From positions 27,880 to 91,879 of the forward strand of contig CAZQQU010000008.1 of assembly GCA_964595625.1 (NCBI GenBank): a stretch of DNA of 64,000 bases, given 5' to 3'. The position numbers and the translations under genes were made by a program. This document shows positions 18,415 to 27,456 of this stretch, in pieces. Position 1 is the stretch's first letter. Each line of letters starts with the position of its first letter. The notes under the pieces were generated by a model. The model ran no database searches, was not told the DNA's origin, and saw only the letters and a program-made list of their open reading frames with translations. Source of the DNA: CAZQQU01 sp964595625. GTDB lineage: Bacteria > Bacteroidota > Bacteroidia > Flavobacteriales > Flavobacteriaceae.

Positions 18415-19577
18415 TCCACAATTTTAATGGATATTTGAATACAAGTTCCTTTGTCAATAATCGACTCTTTGACTTTGATTTTGCCGTTGTGGTAATCTTC
18501 AACAATTCTTTTAGTGAGTGACAACCCCAATCCCCAACCTCGAGTTTTAGTAGTAAAACCGGGAGTAAAAATCTTATTAAAATTCTTTTTGGGCATACCT
18601 CTACCCGTATCTGATACCAAAATATATACTTGGCTCGTGTTTTCAACTATTTCAACGGTCAGTGTTCCTTGGCCCTTCATGGCATCCATAGCATTTTTGG
18701 CTAAATTCTCTACGGCCCAACCAAATAGCTGTTTGTTAAGCATTACATAAATAGGTTTGTCAGGTACTAAGGTTTTAAATTCGATAAGTTTACTACTTCT
18801 CCTTTTCAGATAATCTATCGCTTGTAGGGTTTCTGAAACGATATCTTTTTTCTCTAAAATAGGCACCGAACCAATTTTTGAGAAACGATCAGTAATGGTT
18901 TGTAACCTAAATATGTCTTTTTCCATTTCTGTTATATACGCCTCATTGACTTGCTCTTGTTTTAAAATTTCGGTCCATCCTACCAAAGAAGACAAAGGAG
19001 TTCCAATTTGATGCGCGGTTTCTTTAGCCATTCCTGCCCACAAACGATTTTGTTCCGAGACTTTGCGGGTACGTAGAAAGAAATATACCAGTGAAACAAA
19101 CAATAAAATGATCAGTACAATAAAGATTGGGTAGTAAGTAATTTTTTGAATCAGTTTAGAATTTCCATAATAAATGATACTATACACTTCGTCTTCGTGA
19201 GTAACTTCAATCGGGGTATATTGCTTTTTAAAAGACTCAATCATTTTTTCTACCTGATTGACATTTTTAACCTTTTCGGGGTCAATATTATTAAATGTAT
19301 AATGCTCCATCGGGTCCTCTGAATTGGATTCAAAATGGTAGAGGATCATCGGCGTGGTTTTATTTTTAGTAAGTATATCTAAAGCTAATTGAGTTAGATT
19401 AGTGTCTAAATCCTCTTGGATGAGCAGTTCCTGTGCCGAAGCCCAGATTTCCATTTTTTTTCGCTCGCTGTCTTTGAGTTGATTAAAAAACACAAAGGTA
19501 TTCCAAAGTATAAGGGTAGTTGTAGCAATAGATACTACAATGATGATTATTTTAAAATGATTGCGGTCGTTACTCAT
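18411..19577 (-). CDS. Membrane sensor histidine kinase
   Basis: 388 residues. Two membrane segments (about 9-29 and 146-168) flank a periplasmic sensor of about 115 residues. There is no obvious HAMP domain. The kinase core shows an H-box (AKETAHQIGTPLSSLVGW), N-box (NLAKNAMDAM), G1 (DTGRGMP) and G2 (GWGLGLSLTKRIVEDY). The H-box begins HQIGTP, a form common in Bacteroidota kinases. No response regulator is adjacent, so it is an orphan whose partner must be elsewhere. Confidence 0.9.
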   Translation of the reverse strand: MSNDRNHFKIIIIVVSIATTTLILWNTFVFFNQLKDSERKKMEIWASAQELLIQEDLDTNLTQLALDILTKNKTTPMILYHFESNSEDPMEHYTFNNIDPEKVKNVNQVEKMIESFKKQYTPIEVTHEDEVYSIIYYGNSKLIQKITYYPIFIVLIILLFVSLVYFFLRTRKVSEQNRLWAGMAKETAHQIGTPLSSLVGWTEILKQEQVNEAYITEMEKDIFRLQTITDRFSKIGSVPILEKKDIVSETLQAIDYLKRRSSKLIEFKTLVPDKPIYVMLNKQLFGWAVENLAKNAMDAMKGQGTLTVEIVENTSQVYILVSDTGRGMPKKNFNKIFTPGFTTKTRGWGLGLSLTKRIVEDYHNGKIKVKESIIDKGTCIQISIKIVD

Positions 19578-19690
19578 AAATTAGGAATAGTATTAAACTT
19601 GTAAATATAACGAATCGTAGGTGTTGACAATATAACTGCAAAGCACAAATATAATTGTGTAAGTCTTCCCTAAAAAATAGCAGAATTATG

Positions 19691-19698
19691 TAACTTTG
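19691..19698 (+). promoter_or_regulatory. -7 box abutting the flavin reductase start
   Basis: TAACTTTG (exact TAnnTTTG) with only 6 nt before ATG 19705. It overlaps an upstream in-frame TTG at 19696, which rules that codon out as the start and suggests a leaderless mRNA. Confidence 0.55.
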
Positions 19699-19704
19699 TA
19701 TGAT

Positions 19705-20580
19705 ATGATTTCAATAGATCCTAATACCATTTCTACTGGCCGTTTGCACGGGCATTTGTTAGGGGCGGTAACACCTCGCCCCATAGCTTTTGCGAGTACG
19801 ATAGACAAAGACGGGAATATCAATTTAGCGCCGTTTAGCTTCTTTAATGTATTTAGTGCTAACCCACCCATTTTAATTTTTTCTCCTGCTCGAAGAGGAA
19901 GAGATAACACTACTAAGCACACCTTCGAAAATGTGTTAGAGGTAAAAGAAACGGTAATCAATATCGTCAACTACAAGATGGTACAGCAGATGTCATTAGC
20001 ATCGACTGAGTACCCCAAAGGAGTAAACGAATTTGTAAAAGCAGGTTTTACCCCTCTAAAATCAGTAAAAGTCAGTCCGCCGCGTGTTGCGGAGAGTCCG
20101 GTACAGATGGAATGTGTCGTCAAGGAAGTGATTTCGTTGGGCGATCAAGGAGCGGCTGGCAACTTAGTTATTTGTGAGGTGGTGTATCTTCATATCCAAT
20201 CGGATATACTGGACGAAGAAGGAATTATTGATCAACACAAAATCGATACCGTGGCTCGGATGGGTGGTAATTGGTACACCCGAGCTCAAGCGGGTATGTT
20301 TGAAGTACCCAAACCGCTGACCACTATGGGCATAGGAGTGGATCAAATTCCTGAAACAATTCGCCTAAGCAGTGTTTTAACAGGCAACGATCTGGGCGTA
20401 TTGGGCAATGTTGAAAAATTACCAACCCGTAAGGAAATTGACCAATTTATCCAAAAACAGCTACGTGTAAAAGATGTACTAGACAGAAAGGATGTAGCAG
20501 AAATTCATAACTTAGCTAAAGAGTATATACAACAAGGCGATGTGCTTTCGGCATGGAAAGTATTGCTTGCAGAAATCTAA
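19705..20580 (+). CDS. Flavin reductase-like FMN-binding protein
   Basis: 291 residues from ATG 19705; the longer frame from TTG 19696 begins inside the promoter box. The split-barrel flavin domain covers about 1-200 (TPRPIAFASTIDKDGNINLAPFSFFNVFS, continuing to NPPILIFSP). The C-terminal extra region (about 200-290) is seen in the Bacteroidota DIM6/NTAB-type proteins. It probably binds FMN and reduces a flavin or small substrate. The substrate is unknown. It is followed after 4 nt by the DUF3127 gene, then aat, as one operon. Confidence 0.85.
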   Translation: MISIDPNTISTGRLHGHLLGAVTPRPIAFASTIDKDGNINLAPFSFFNVFSANPPILIFSPARRGRDNTTKHTFENVLEVKETVINIVNYKMVQQMSLASTEYPKGVNEFVKAGFTPLKSVKVSPPRVAESPVQMECVVKEVISLGDQGAAGNLVICEVVYLHIQSDILDEEGIIDQHKIDTVARMGGNWYTRAQAGMFEVPKPLTTMGIGVDQIPETIRLSSVLTGNDLGVLGNVEKLPTRKEIDQFIQKQLRVKDVLDRKDVAEIHNLAKEYIQQGDVLSAWKVLLAEI

Positions 20581-20584
20581 TAAT

Positions 20585-20959
20585 ATGGAAATACAAGGAA
20601 CGATTAAGCAAATTGGAGAAACCCAGACTTTTGGCTCCAACGGATTTAGAAAAAGAGAAGTAGTGATTACCACTAACGAACAATACCCACAATTTTTGTT
20701 AGTTGAATTTATACAAGACAAAACCGATTTACTCAATTCTTATAAACCGGGCCAAGAGGTAAAAATAAGTATCAATTTACGCGGTCGAGAGTGGGTTAAT
20801 CCACAAGGCGAAACCAAATATTTTAATTCCATTCAGGGATGGCGTATCGAAAGTATAGACACATCCACCGCAGGAATGCCTCCGATGCCTCCGGCGGAGC
20901 AATTTGAATCCATCCAAGATATGGACTCCCAGGACGATACAGACGATTTACCTTTTTAA
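20585..20959 (+). CDS. DUF3127 protein, OB-fold-like
   Basis: 124 residues from ATG 20585. The frame opens earlier, but the conserved start is MEIQGTIKQIGETQTFGSNG. A roughly 90-residue beta-rich domain (FRKREVVITTNEQYPQFLLV, then QEVKISINLRGREW and WRIE) is followed by an acidic, Pro/Met-rich tail ending DSQDDTDDLPF. That tail resembles the C-terminus of single-stranded DNA-binding proteins. Family function is not established; nucleic-acid binding is inferred. It sits between a flavin reductase and aat. Confidence 0.8.
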   Translation: MEIQGTIKQIGETQTFGSNGFRKREVVITTNEQYPQFLLVEFIQDKTDLLNSYKPGQEVKISINLRGREWVNPQGETKYFNSIQGWRIESIDTSTAGMPPMPPAEQFESIQDMDSQDDTDDLPF

Positions 20960-20984
20960 AATGAGTTGCTTATACCCATAAGCT

Positions 20985-21629
20985 ATGTTTTTTTATATAC
21001 AAGGTAGCCCTTTTCCGGATCCCGCATCAGCAGACCATGACGGACTTTTGGCGGTTGGAGGAGATTTATCTGTAGATACCCTGCTTAAGGCCTATTGCAG
21101 TGGGATTTTCCCGTGGTATAACGAAAACGACCCCATTTTATGGTGGAGTCCCGACCCAAGAATGGTACTCTTTCCTGATAAATTCAAAGTTTCCAAAAGC
21201 TTTCGAAAGATTCTTAGAGACCCAGGTTTTCAGGTGACTTTTAACCAAAATTTTGAGCAGGTCATTGAGGCCTGTGCCAGTATTTCCCGAAGTGGTCAAC
21301 GAGGTACCTGGATTACCCAGGAGATTAAACAAGCCTATATGGAATTACACCGACAGGGTTTTGCAGTTTCGGTGGAATGCTGGTACCAAGGAAATTTAGC
21401 GGGAGGACTGTACGGAATAGACTTAGTAGATAAAAAAGTGTTTTGTGGCGAAAGTATGTTTCATACCGTTAGCAATGCCTCCAAGGTAGCCTTGTATTTT
21501 TTGTCGGAAAAATTAAAAAAAGAAAACTACCAGTTGATAGATTGCCAGATACATTCAGACCATTTGGCCTCCTTAGGTGCCGAAAACATTTCGCGCCAAG
21601 CGTTTTTACGCTATTTACAAGGTAGCTGA
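20985..21629 (+). CDS. aat: Leucyl/phenylalanyl-tRNA--protein transferase
   Basis: 214 residues. It adds Leu or Phe from charged tRNA to proteins with N-terminal Lys or Arg, marking them for ClpS/ClpAP (N-degron pathway). Family marks: FPDPASADHDGLLAVGGDLS, GIFPWYNENDPILWWSPDPRMVL, GQRGTWITQEIKQAY, VECWYQGNLAGGLYGI and FCGESMFH. Third gene of the operon. Its 3' end overlaps the convergent tag gene by 15 nt. Confidence 0.95.
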   Translation: MFFYIQGSPFPDPASADHDGLLAVGGDLSVDTLLKAYCSGIFPWYNENDPILWWSPDPRMVLFPDKFKVSKSFRKILRDPGFQVTFNQNFEQVIEACASISRSGQRGTWITQEIKQAYMELHRQGFAVSVECWYQGNLAGGLYGIDLVDKKVFCGESMFHTVSNASKVALYFLSEKLKKENYQLIDCQIHSDHLASLGAENISRQAFLRYLQGS

Positions 21630-22193
21630 TAGAGTCCCAGATGGATATCGAAAGCAACTTGTCAAATGGTCGTTAATCATACCCGTAGCCTGCATATGAG
21701 CATACACTACGGTACTTCCCAGAAATTTAAAACCCCGTTTTTTCAGATCTTTACTGATTTGGTCTGATAGCGAGGTTGTTGCTGGTACTTCTTGTAGCGT
21801 TTTCCAGTGATTTTGAATGGGTTCTCCCCCTACAAAACCCCATATATACTTACTAAAACTACCAAATTCTTGTTGGACTTGAATAAAAGCTCGAGCATTC
21901 GTCACTGTGGCTTCTATTTTTAATCGATTGCGGATTATACCCGAATCGTTCATCAATTGGTTTAATTTTGTGTCCGAATACCGTGCAATTTTATGGTAGT
22001 CAAAACCGTCCAATGCTTTCCTAAAATTTTCTCGCTTACGCAAAATAGTGAGCCAACTAAGGCCTGCCTGAAAACTCTCTAAAACCAAAAATTCAAATAA
22101 GAGCTGATCATCGTAAACGGGCACGCCCCACTCTGTATCGTGGTATGCCACATACAAGGGGTCTGTGCCACACCAAGGACAACGGTTGTTCAT
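21615..22193 (-). CDS. tag: DNA-3-methyladenine glycosylase I
   Basis: 192 residues. Tag removes 3-methyladenine from alkylated DNA. The zinc-binding N-terminus (NRCPWCGTDPLYVAYHDTEWG) and C-terminal His/Cys pair (MQATGMINDHLTSCFRY) are present, and so is the LSWLTILRKRENFRKAF-like helix (here ending RKAL). The family length is about 187. It ends inside aat's last codons on the other strand. Confidence 0.95.
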   Translation of the reverse strand: MNNRCPWCGTDPLYVAYHDTEWGVPVYDDQLLFEFLVLESFQAGLSWLTILRKRENFRKALDGFDYHKIARYSDTKLNQLMNDSGIIRNRLKIEATVTNARAFIQVQQEFGSFSKYIWGFVGGEPIQNHWKTLQEVPATTSLSDQISKDLKKRGFKFLGSTVVYAHMQATGMINDHLTSCFRYPSGTLSATL

Positions 22194-22222
22194 TTTTTAT
22201 TGTAAATGTAAAAAAAATGAAA

Positions 22223-22939
22223 TTACTGACCCGGAAAAATATAGGTAATCGTCCCAACTTGTGAAGTTAGCGAAGTATGGGAAGTAAAACGTGCTTGACT
22301 GGCATAATGTAGTGCTTGATCGATCAAACAGCCGTCCGAAGTATCCGATGCCGCTTGATTAACAGCCACTGAAGTCACTACACCGGCTTGGTTCACGGTT
22401 ATATTCACTACAATTTTTCCTCCCTTGGGGCAGGTATATACTGGGTTGGGAAAATAGACAGCTGTACGATTAATCAGGTGGTAATAATTGGTGCTGTTAC
22501 GATGTGAAAAGTTTGATGTTTCTTCTTCACTTTCAGTGGCTTCCTCCTCCTCAGAATCATTATTTTTCTTTTCGTATTTCTTATATACTCGTTTGGGTTC
22601 GGTAGTATTCATCGCCAATAGTGAGTTGTCTTGTCGTTGCAGTTCTAATTGTTCGATAAATTCTTCATATTCCCGTTGGTAAGATTGAGACTGGGTCGAT
22701 TTATTCCCCCCTGCCGGAAGAGCTTCATTATAGGATTGGTGGGTTTCTACTGGGTTGGTTTCGTTTTCTGTTTGACGTAGAAACTCTTCAAGTAACTCTA
22801 TATCGGCAAGTTCGGTTTCGTAGTACGTTTCCTCATAGGGCGGTGTCTCTACATGGAGTTTTCCAATAAACAATAGCAATACTACATGGGCCATCAGCAG
22901 TACGGTTACCAGCAAAGATTTTTGAGTCTCAGGTTTCAT
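22223..22939 (-). CDS. TonB-family C-terminal domain protein
   Basis: 238 residues: one N-terminal membrane helix (about 8-28), a long hydrophilic linker rich in Glu, Gln, Asn and Ser (about 35-165), and a C-terminal domain (KGGKIVVNITVNQAGVVTSVAV ... QARFTS ... GTITYIF) that fits a TonB-like fold. It could be a second energy transducer or a stand-alone TonB-like regulator. No exbB/exbD adjoins it. It lies 29 nt upstream of tag's start, same strand. Confidence 0.75.
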   Translation of the reverse strand: MKPETQKSLLVTVLLMAHVVLLLFIGKLHVETPPYEETYYETELADIELLEEFLRQTENETNPVETHQSYNEALPAGGNKSTQSQSYQREYEEFIEQLELQRQDNSLLAMNTTEPKRVYKKYEKKNNDSEEEEATESEEETSNFSHRNSTNYYHLINRTAVYFPNPVYTCPKGGKIVVNITVNQAGVVTSVAVNQAASDTSDGCLIDQALHYASQARFTSHTSLTSQVGTITYIFPGQ

Positions 22940-23046
22940 AGCTGGTGCAAATTATCATGAAAAAATTAATAATCAACTGCGATTAATAATTTTTTAACCC
23001 CTAAAAAAAGAAAATAACTGCTTTGTTGCGAATTAATTAAAAGGCT

Positions 23047-23748
23047 TTATGGAATTTCTAGTGCCTGTATATAGGCTTCAAAACTCTCGGGGCTATAAGC
23101 GTCCTCTACGGATAAATCGCCAATTTTAGTTCGCCGTAAGGCCGATAAATAAGCCCCATTTTGTAAAGCTTGACCAAAATCATGAGCAAGCGAACGTATG
23201 TAGGTTCCTTTACTACACCGTACTCTAAAATCTAGATGAGGCAACTGAATCTTTGTTATTTCAAATTCAAAAACGCATACTTTCCGACTTTCAATTTCTA
23301 CTGTTTCTCCTTTGCGCGCATGTTCATAGAGACGAACTCCACTTTTTTTAACCGCAGAAAAAAGCGGTGGTTTTTGATCGATAATTCCTATAAATTGTTG
23401 TTTTACAGCTTGAATTTTCTGTTCAGTGATGTTGCTGTAATCAAAAGTTTGATCTATGGCTGTTTCTAAATCATAACTAGGTGTGGTGGCTCCCAAGGTG
23501 ATGGTGCCGGTATATTCTTTTTCAGCAGCTTGGTAATGATGTATGTTTTTAGTTTCTTTTCCAATACATATAACCAGTAATCCGGTGGCGAGCGGATCTA
23601 AGGTTCCTGCGTGACCGACCTTTATCTTTTTTAATTTGAATTTTCTTTTGAGTAGCCACCGCACTTTATTAACCACTTGAAATGAAGTCCATTCTACGGG
23701 TTTGTCAAACAATAATACTTTTCCTTTTACTAAATTGTCGGTGGTCAT
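23047..23748 (-). CDS. truB: tRNA pseudouridine(55) synthase
   Basis: 233 residues. TruB makes the universal pseudouridine-55 in the T-loop of tRNAs. The N-terminal GKVLLFDKPVEWTSFQVVNKVR, catalytic Asp in VGHAGTLDPLATGLLVI and RCSKGTYIRSLAHDFG are all present. No C-terminal PUA domain is visible, which is normal in this phylum. It is the last gene of the ftsX-DUF3098-uppP-truB operon. Confidence 0.96.
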   Translation of the reverse strand: MTTDNLVKGKVLLFDKPVEWTSFQVVNKVRWLLKRKFKLKKIKVGHAGTLDPLATGLLVICIGKETKNIHHYQAAEKEYTGTITLGATTPSYDLETAIDQTFDYSNITEQKIQAVKQQFIGIIDQKPPLFSAVKKSGVRLYEHARKGETVEIESRKVCVFEFEITKIQLPHLDFRVRCSKGTYIRSLAHDFGQALQNGAYLSALRRTKIGDLSVEDAYSPESFEAYIQALEIP

Positions 23749-23865
23749 AAAGTTGATATAAAATCAAATAAACGATAGATTGCAACTAGAAATTATCCTA
23801 TTTTAAATAGAAATACGATAAAATTATAAAAAAAAGAAAATCGTTTTTGCACTTTTTCTAAATTA

Positions 23866-24681
23866 TTAGCTTTTAAAAAAAAGGGAATACCCTATTACGG
23901 TTAGACCCACAAGCAAGCAATAAACAGCAAACCAAGTAAGTTTGGCTTTTTTCACCAAACTAATCATCCATTTACAGGCTATTAGCCCTGAGAAAAAAGC
24001 AGCAATAAAACCCGCCAGTAGGGCCGAACCAGACACTTGTTCCATGATCAACACGCCGGAGGATTGGGCGTCGATAAACATTTTGGCCGTTGCGCCAAAA
24101 ATTAGTGGAAGTACCATCAAAAACGAAAATTGTGCCGCTTGCGAACGTTCATTTCCTAAAATAATAGATGTAGAAATGGTTGTTCCGGATCGTGAGATTC
24201 CGGGTAACAAAGCTGCTACCGCTTGTGCGATTCCAATAATCAAAGCATCTTTAAAATGGATATCGCGTTTTGCATTTTTGGCACGGTCTGCAAAAAAAAG
24301 TAAACCCGAAGTAATCAACAACATAAAACCCACCAGCTCTAGATTAGAAAAAAGTTCTTCTAAAGTATCTTTTAAAAATACCCCCATCAAAGCCGCCGGA
24401 ATCATTGATAGAATTATTTTAAGGGAAAATAAAAATTCTTCGTTGCGTTGGAACTGAAAAAGCCCACGAAAAATTCGAAAAATTTGATTCCTATAAATAA
24501 CCATCGTACTGAGGGCGGTAGCGAAGTGTAATACAATAGCTATGAGCAAATTTTGGGATTCTTCGTAATGTAATCCCAACATTTCTTGAGCAATAACGAT
24601 ATGACCACTGGACGATACCGGAAGAAATTCTGTCAACCCTTGAACCAATCCAACGATGAGGGCTTTCAGGGTTTCGGTCAT
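23866..24681 (-). CDS. uppP: Undecaprenyl-diphosphate phosphatase
   Basis: 271 residues, a polytopic membrane protein with the two inverted-repeat active motifs: GLVQGLTEFLPVSSSGHIVI near the N-terminus and AAVAALLPGISRSGTTISTS in the middle. UppP recycles the lipid carrier for peptidoglycan and surface polysaccharide synthesis. Its ATG overlaps the stop of the DUF3098 gene (ATGA), so they are translationally coupled. Confidence 0.95.
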   Translation of the reverse strand: MTETLKALIVGLVQGLTEFLPVSSSGHIVIAQEMLGLHYEESQNLLIAIVLHFATALSTMVIYRNQIFRIFRGLFQFQRNEEFLFSLKIILSMIPAALMGVFLKDTLEELFSNLELVGFMLLITSGLLFFADRAKNAKRDIHFKDALIIGIAQAVAALLPGISRSGTTISTSIILGNERSQAAQFSFLMVLPLIFGATAKMFIDAQSSGVLIMEQVSGSALLAGFIAAFFSGLIACKWMISLVKKAKLTWFAVYCLLVGLTVIGYSLFFKS

Positions 24682-25022
24682 TTTTTAGTGTGTTTAATAG
24701 GGTTAGGTTCACCACCAGCTTTTGCGGCGTTTTTTTGATCGAATTCATTTCCTGAAAAGGCAGCATTTGAATGGGATTTTGATGTAACCAAAATCGCATA
24801 TACCTCAATGGCCATCCCGATTAAAATAAGTGCCGGAGCCAATCGAATTCGACGCCAACTGTAAATTTCAGGATTAAAAACTTGGGGGTCCTCACTACCT
24901 CCGCCCATCATTAGTAAAAAACCAATAGCGATAAATGCCAACCCAATTAACATCCAAGTATAATTTTTTCTCTCAAAAATCAATTGGGGTTTGTTTTCTG
25001 CTTTTACTTTTTGTTCGCCCAT
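24678..25022 (-). CDS. DUF3098 small membrane protein
   Basis: 114 residues with two hydrophobic segments (about 23-43 and 58-80), joined by a GGGSEDPQVFNPEIYSWRRI loop typical of DUF3098, and a charged C-terminal tail. Function unknown. Its conserved place between ftsX and uppP suggests a part in cell division or envelope assembly; this is inference from context only. Confidence 0.8.
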   Translation of the reverse strand: MGEQKVKAENKPQLIFERKNYTWMLIGLAFIAIGFLLMMGGGSEDPQVFNPEIYSWRRIRLAPALILIGMAIEVYAILVTSKSHSNAAFSGNEFDQKNAAKAGGEPNPIKHTKK

Positions 25023-25111
25023 AATTTTAAGTTAATTGTAAAAATACAAATCGCAACCTACGCATTTAGTTTGACTCGGGATGTAATTTAGCGGTTTCCA
25101 CTGGATTTTAT

Positions 25112-25993
25112 CTAATACAAATCGTCTGTTCTCAAATTCAGATAACGTTGTGTTGCTATAAAAGTACTGATATAGGTTATTACTATTCCCAAAGCAAAAA
25201 TGGTGATAAACAGACCACCAATTACCCATGGTTGGTCGGTAAATTTGAGTTCGGGAAAGGTTTTATCTAAATAATATAAAGCAACCGCCACACCAATTAT
25301 AGCCAGTACTGAACCAATAATTCCCAATCGGACGCTACGCCACACAAATGGTTTTCGTATAAAACTTTTGGTAGCACCCACCATTTGCATCGTCTTAATA
25401 GTAAAACGGTTTGAATACACCGAAAGCCGTATGGAGCTATTAATCAACAACACTGCAATAAATGTAAACAACCCACTTAAAATCAATATCCACAAACTCA
25501 TTCGATTGACATTATCGTTGAGCAAAGGTACCAAGGGTTTATCGTATACCACCTCATCTACAAATACTTGAGCAGCAATTTCGGTAGTAATTTCTTCGAT
25601 AAGTTCCGGGGTAACAAAGTCTGCTTTTAGACGTACGTCTATAGAATTCAACAGCGGATTGTCGCCTATATGCTCGATAAAGTCCTCGCCCAAAGTTGCT
25701 GACAAATCACTAGCAGCGTCTTCTTTGGATACGTACTCAGCACTTTTGGTATATTCGGCTAAAGCCAAACTTTTCTGCAATTGATTAATTTCTACTTCCT
25801 TGGCATTATTTTTTAAATAAATAGTCAAAGGAACTTGTTCTTTAAAATAATCGGCCACTTTCTTGGTATTGATTACTAACAAGCCCAACAACCCTAATAA
25901 AAACAAAACCAGAGTAATACTCAATACTACCGAAAAATAGGAAGAAATCAACCGGCGTTTTTGATATTTTTCAAAAGACTTACTCATATCCAA
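25112..25993 (-). CDS. ftsX: Cell-division protein FtsX
   Basis: 293 residues: one membrane helix at about 22-44, a periplasmic loop of about 125 residues (the FtsX extracellular domain, QVPLTIYLKNNAKEVEINQL...), then three C-terminal helices with the FtsX/permease core (VQMVGATKSFIRKPF-like, here MQMVGATKSFIRKPFVWRS). With FtsE it controls peptidoglycan hydrolases at the septum. No ftsE is adjacent. First gene of the operon. Confidence 0.93.
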   Translation of the reverse strand: MDMSKSFEKYQKRRLISSYFSVVLSITLVLFLLGLLGLLVINTKKVADYFKEQVPLTIYLKNNAKEVEINQLQKSLALAEYTKSAEYVSKEDAASDLSATLGEDFIEHIGDNPLLNSIDVRLKADFVTPELIEEITTEIAAQVFVDEVVYDKPLVPLLNDNVNRMSLWILILSGLFTFIAVLLINSSIRLSVYSNRFTIKTMQMVGATKSFIRKPFVWRSVRLGIIGSVLAIIGVAVALYYLDKTFPELKFTDQPWVIGGLFITIFALGIVITYISTFIATQRYLNLRTDDLY

Positions 25994-26152
25994 TGGGAAT
26001 AGGGACGTAAAAATACGAAACCAAATGAAACTTTACGAATAAGTTGATTTATTTTGGAAAGGTATTTTTTGAATGAATTGGAAGAACTTCAAATTAAATT
26101 ACCGCTAGAATGCCCCTACTTTTAAATTCACCTACTAAATCTTTCTAAATAA

Positions 26153-26183
26153 TTGCTATTTCATAGTCGGATAATTACCTTTG
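26153..26183 (+). promoter_or_regulatory. Promoter of the acyl-CoA dehydrogenase gene
   Basis: TTG at 26153-26155, 20 nt, then TACCTTTG at 26176-26183. This is close to the Bacteroidota consensus (TTTG-N19-TAnnTTTG) and 26 nt before the ATG. Confidence 0.65.
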
Positions 26184-26209
26184 TCGTTCCAATTTTATCG
26201 ATTTAATTT

Positions 26210-27388
26210 ATGAAACCAGACCTGTTTGAAGCCCCGGATTATTACCTGTTAGACGAACTTTTAACGGAAGAACATAAACTTGTACGCGACGCAGCCCGCG
26301 AATGGGTGAAACGCGATGTATCGCCCATTATTGAAGAGTACGCTCAAAAAGCCGAATTTCCTACCCAGATTATCCAAGGTTTGGCCGAAATTGGTGCTTT
26401 TGGCCCCTACATACCGGTGGAGTATGGCGGTGCAGGTTTGGATCAAATTGCCTACGGATTGATAATGCAAGAAATCGAACGAGGCGATAGCGGCGTACGC
26501 TCTACAGCCTCGGTCCAATCGTCTCTTGTGATGTATCCTATTTGGAAATACGGAACCGAAGAACAGCGTCAAAAGTACCTGCCCAAATTGGCCAGCGGCG
26601 AATGGATGGGCTGTTTTGGCCTCACGGAGCCCGACCACGGTTCGAATCCCGGAGGGATGGTGACTCATTTTAAAGATATGGGCGACCATTATTTACTGAA
26701 TGGTGCCAAGATGTGGATAAGCAACGCCCCATTTGCACAAGTAGCTGTGGTGTGGGCTAAAGATGAAAATGGCCGTGTCCATGGTCTGCTTGTCGAGCGC
26801 GGTATGGAAGGCTTCTCCACACCCGAAACCCATAATAAATGGTCCTTACGGGCCTCAGCCACCGGGGAATTACTCTTTGACAACGTCAAAGTTCCCAAAG
26901 AAAACCTATTACCCGGAAAATCAGGTTTGGGTGCTCCGCTAGGATGCTTGGATTCCGCCCGATACGGTATCGCTTGGGGAGCCATCGGAGCAGCGATGGA
27001 CTGTTATGATACGGCGTTGCGCTATGCCAAAGAACGAATACAATTTGGAAAACCCATCGGTAGTTTTCAGTTGCAACAAAAAAAATTGGCCGAAATGATA
27101 ACCGAAATCACCAAAGCCCAATTATTGACTTGGCGATTGGGAGTCTTGCGAAACGAAAATCGAGCCACCTCAGCGCAAATTTCTATGGCCAAACGAAATA
27201 ATGTAGAAATGGCATTACACATCGCCCGAGAAGCTCGACAAATACTCGGTGCTATGGGAATCACAGGCGAATATAGTATCATGCGCCATTCGATGAATTT
27301 AGAAAGTGTAATTACTTATGAAGGTACGCACGATATCCATTTATTGATTACTGGATTAGACATCACCGGCTTCAACGCTTTTAAATAG
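26210..27388 (+). CDS. Acyl-CoA dehydrogenase (glutaryl-CoA dehydrogenase-like)
   Basis: 392 residues. The flavoenzyme introduces a double bond into an acyl-CoA. N-terminal helical domain, FAD/substrate loop (MGCFGLTEPDHGSNPGGMVT), ARYGIAWGAIGAAMDCYDTALRYAKERIQFGKPIG, and a catalytic Glu in VITYEGTHDIHLLITG. The YEGTHDIH form and position resemble glutaryl-CoA dehydrogenases, but substrate choice (glutaryl versus short-chain acyl) is not certain. Monocistronic, with its own promoter and terminator. Confidence 0.88.
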   Translation: MKPDLFEAPDYYLLDELLTEEHKLVRDAAREWVKRDVSPIIEEYAQKAEFPTQIIQGLAEIGAFGPYIPVEYGGAGLDQIAYGLIMQEIERGDSGVRSTASVQSSLVMYPIWKYGTEEQRQKYLPKLASGEWMGCFGLTEPDHGSNPGGMVTHFKDMGDHYLLNGAKMWISNAPFAQVAVVWAKDENGRVHGLLVERGMEGFSTPETHNKWSLRASATGELLFDNVKVPKENLLPGKSGLGAPLGCLDSARYGIAWGAIGAAMDCYDTALRYAKERIQFGKPIGSFQLQQKKLAEMITEITKAQLLTWRLGVLRNENRATSAQISMAKRNNVEMALHIAREARQILGAMGITGEYSIMRHSMNLESVITYEGTHDIHLLITGLDITGFNAFK

Positions 27389-27389
27389 T

Positions 27390-27418
27390 AAAATTCCCGC
27401 CCAAGCGGGAATTTTTTT
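27390..27418 (+). terminator. Terminator of the acyl-CoA dehydrogenase gene
   Basis: A perfect 11-bp stem AAAATTCCCGC / GCGGGAATTTT with a CCAA loop and a T-tract, starting 2 nt after the stop. Confidence 0.93.
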
Positions 27419-27456
27419 ATAAAAATAAATTTTAAATTCTCAGGGAAGATTTCTCA

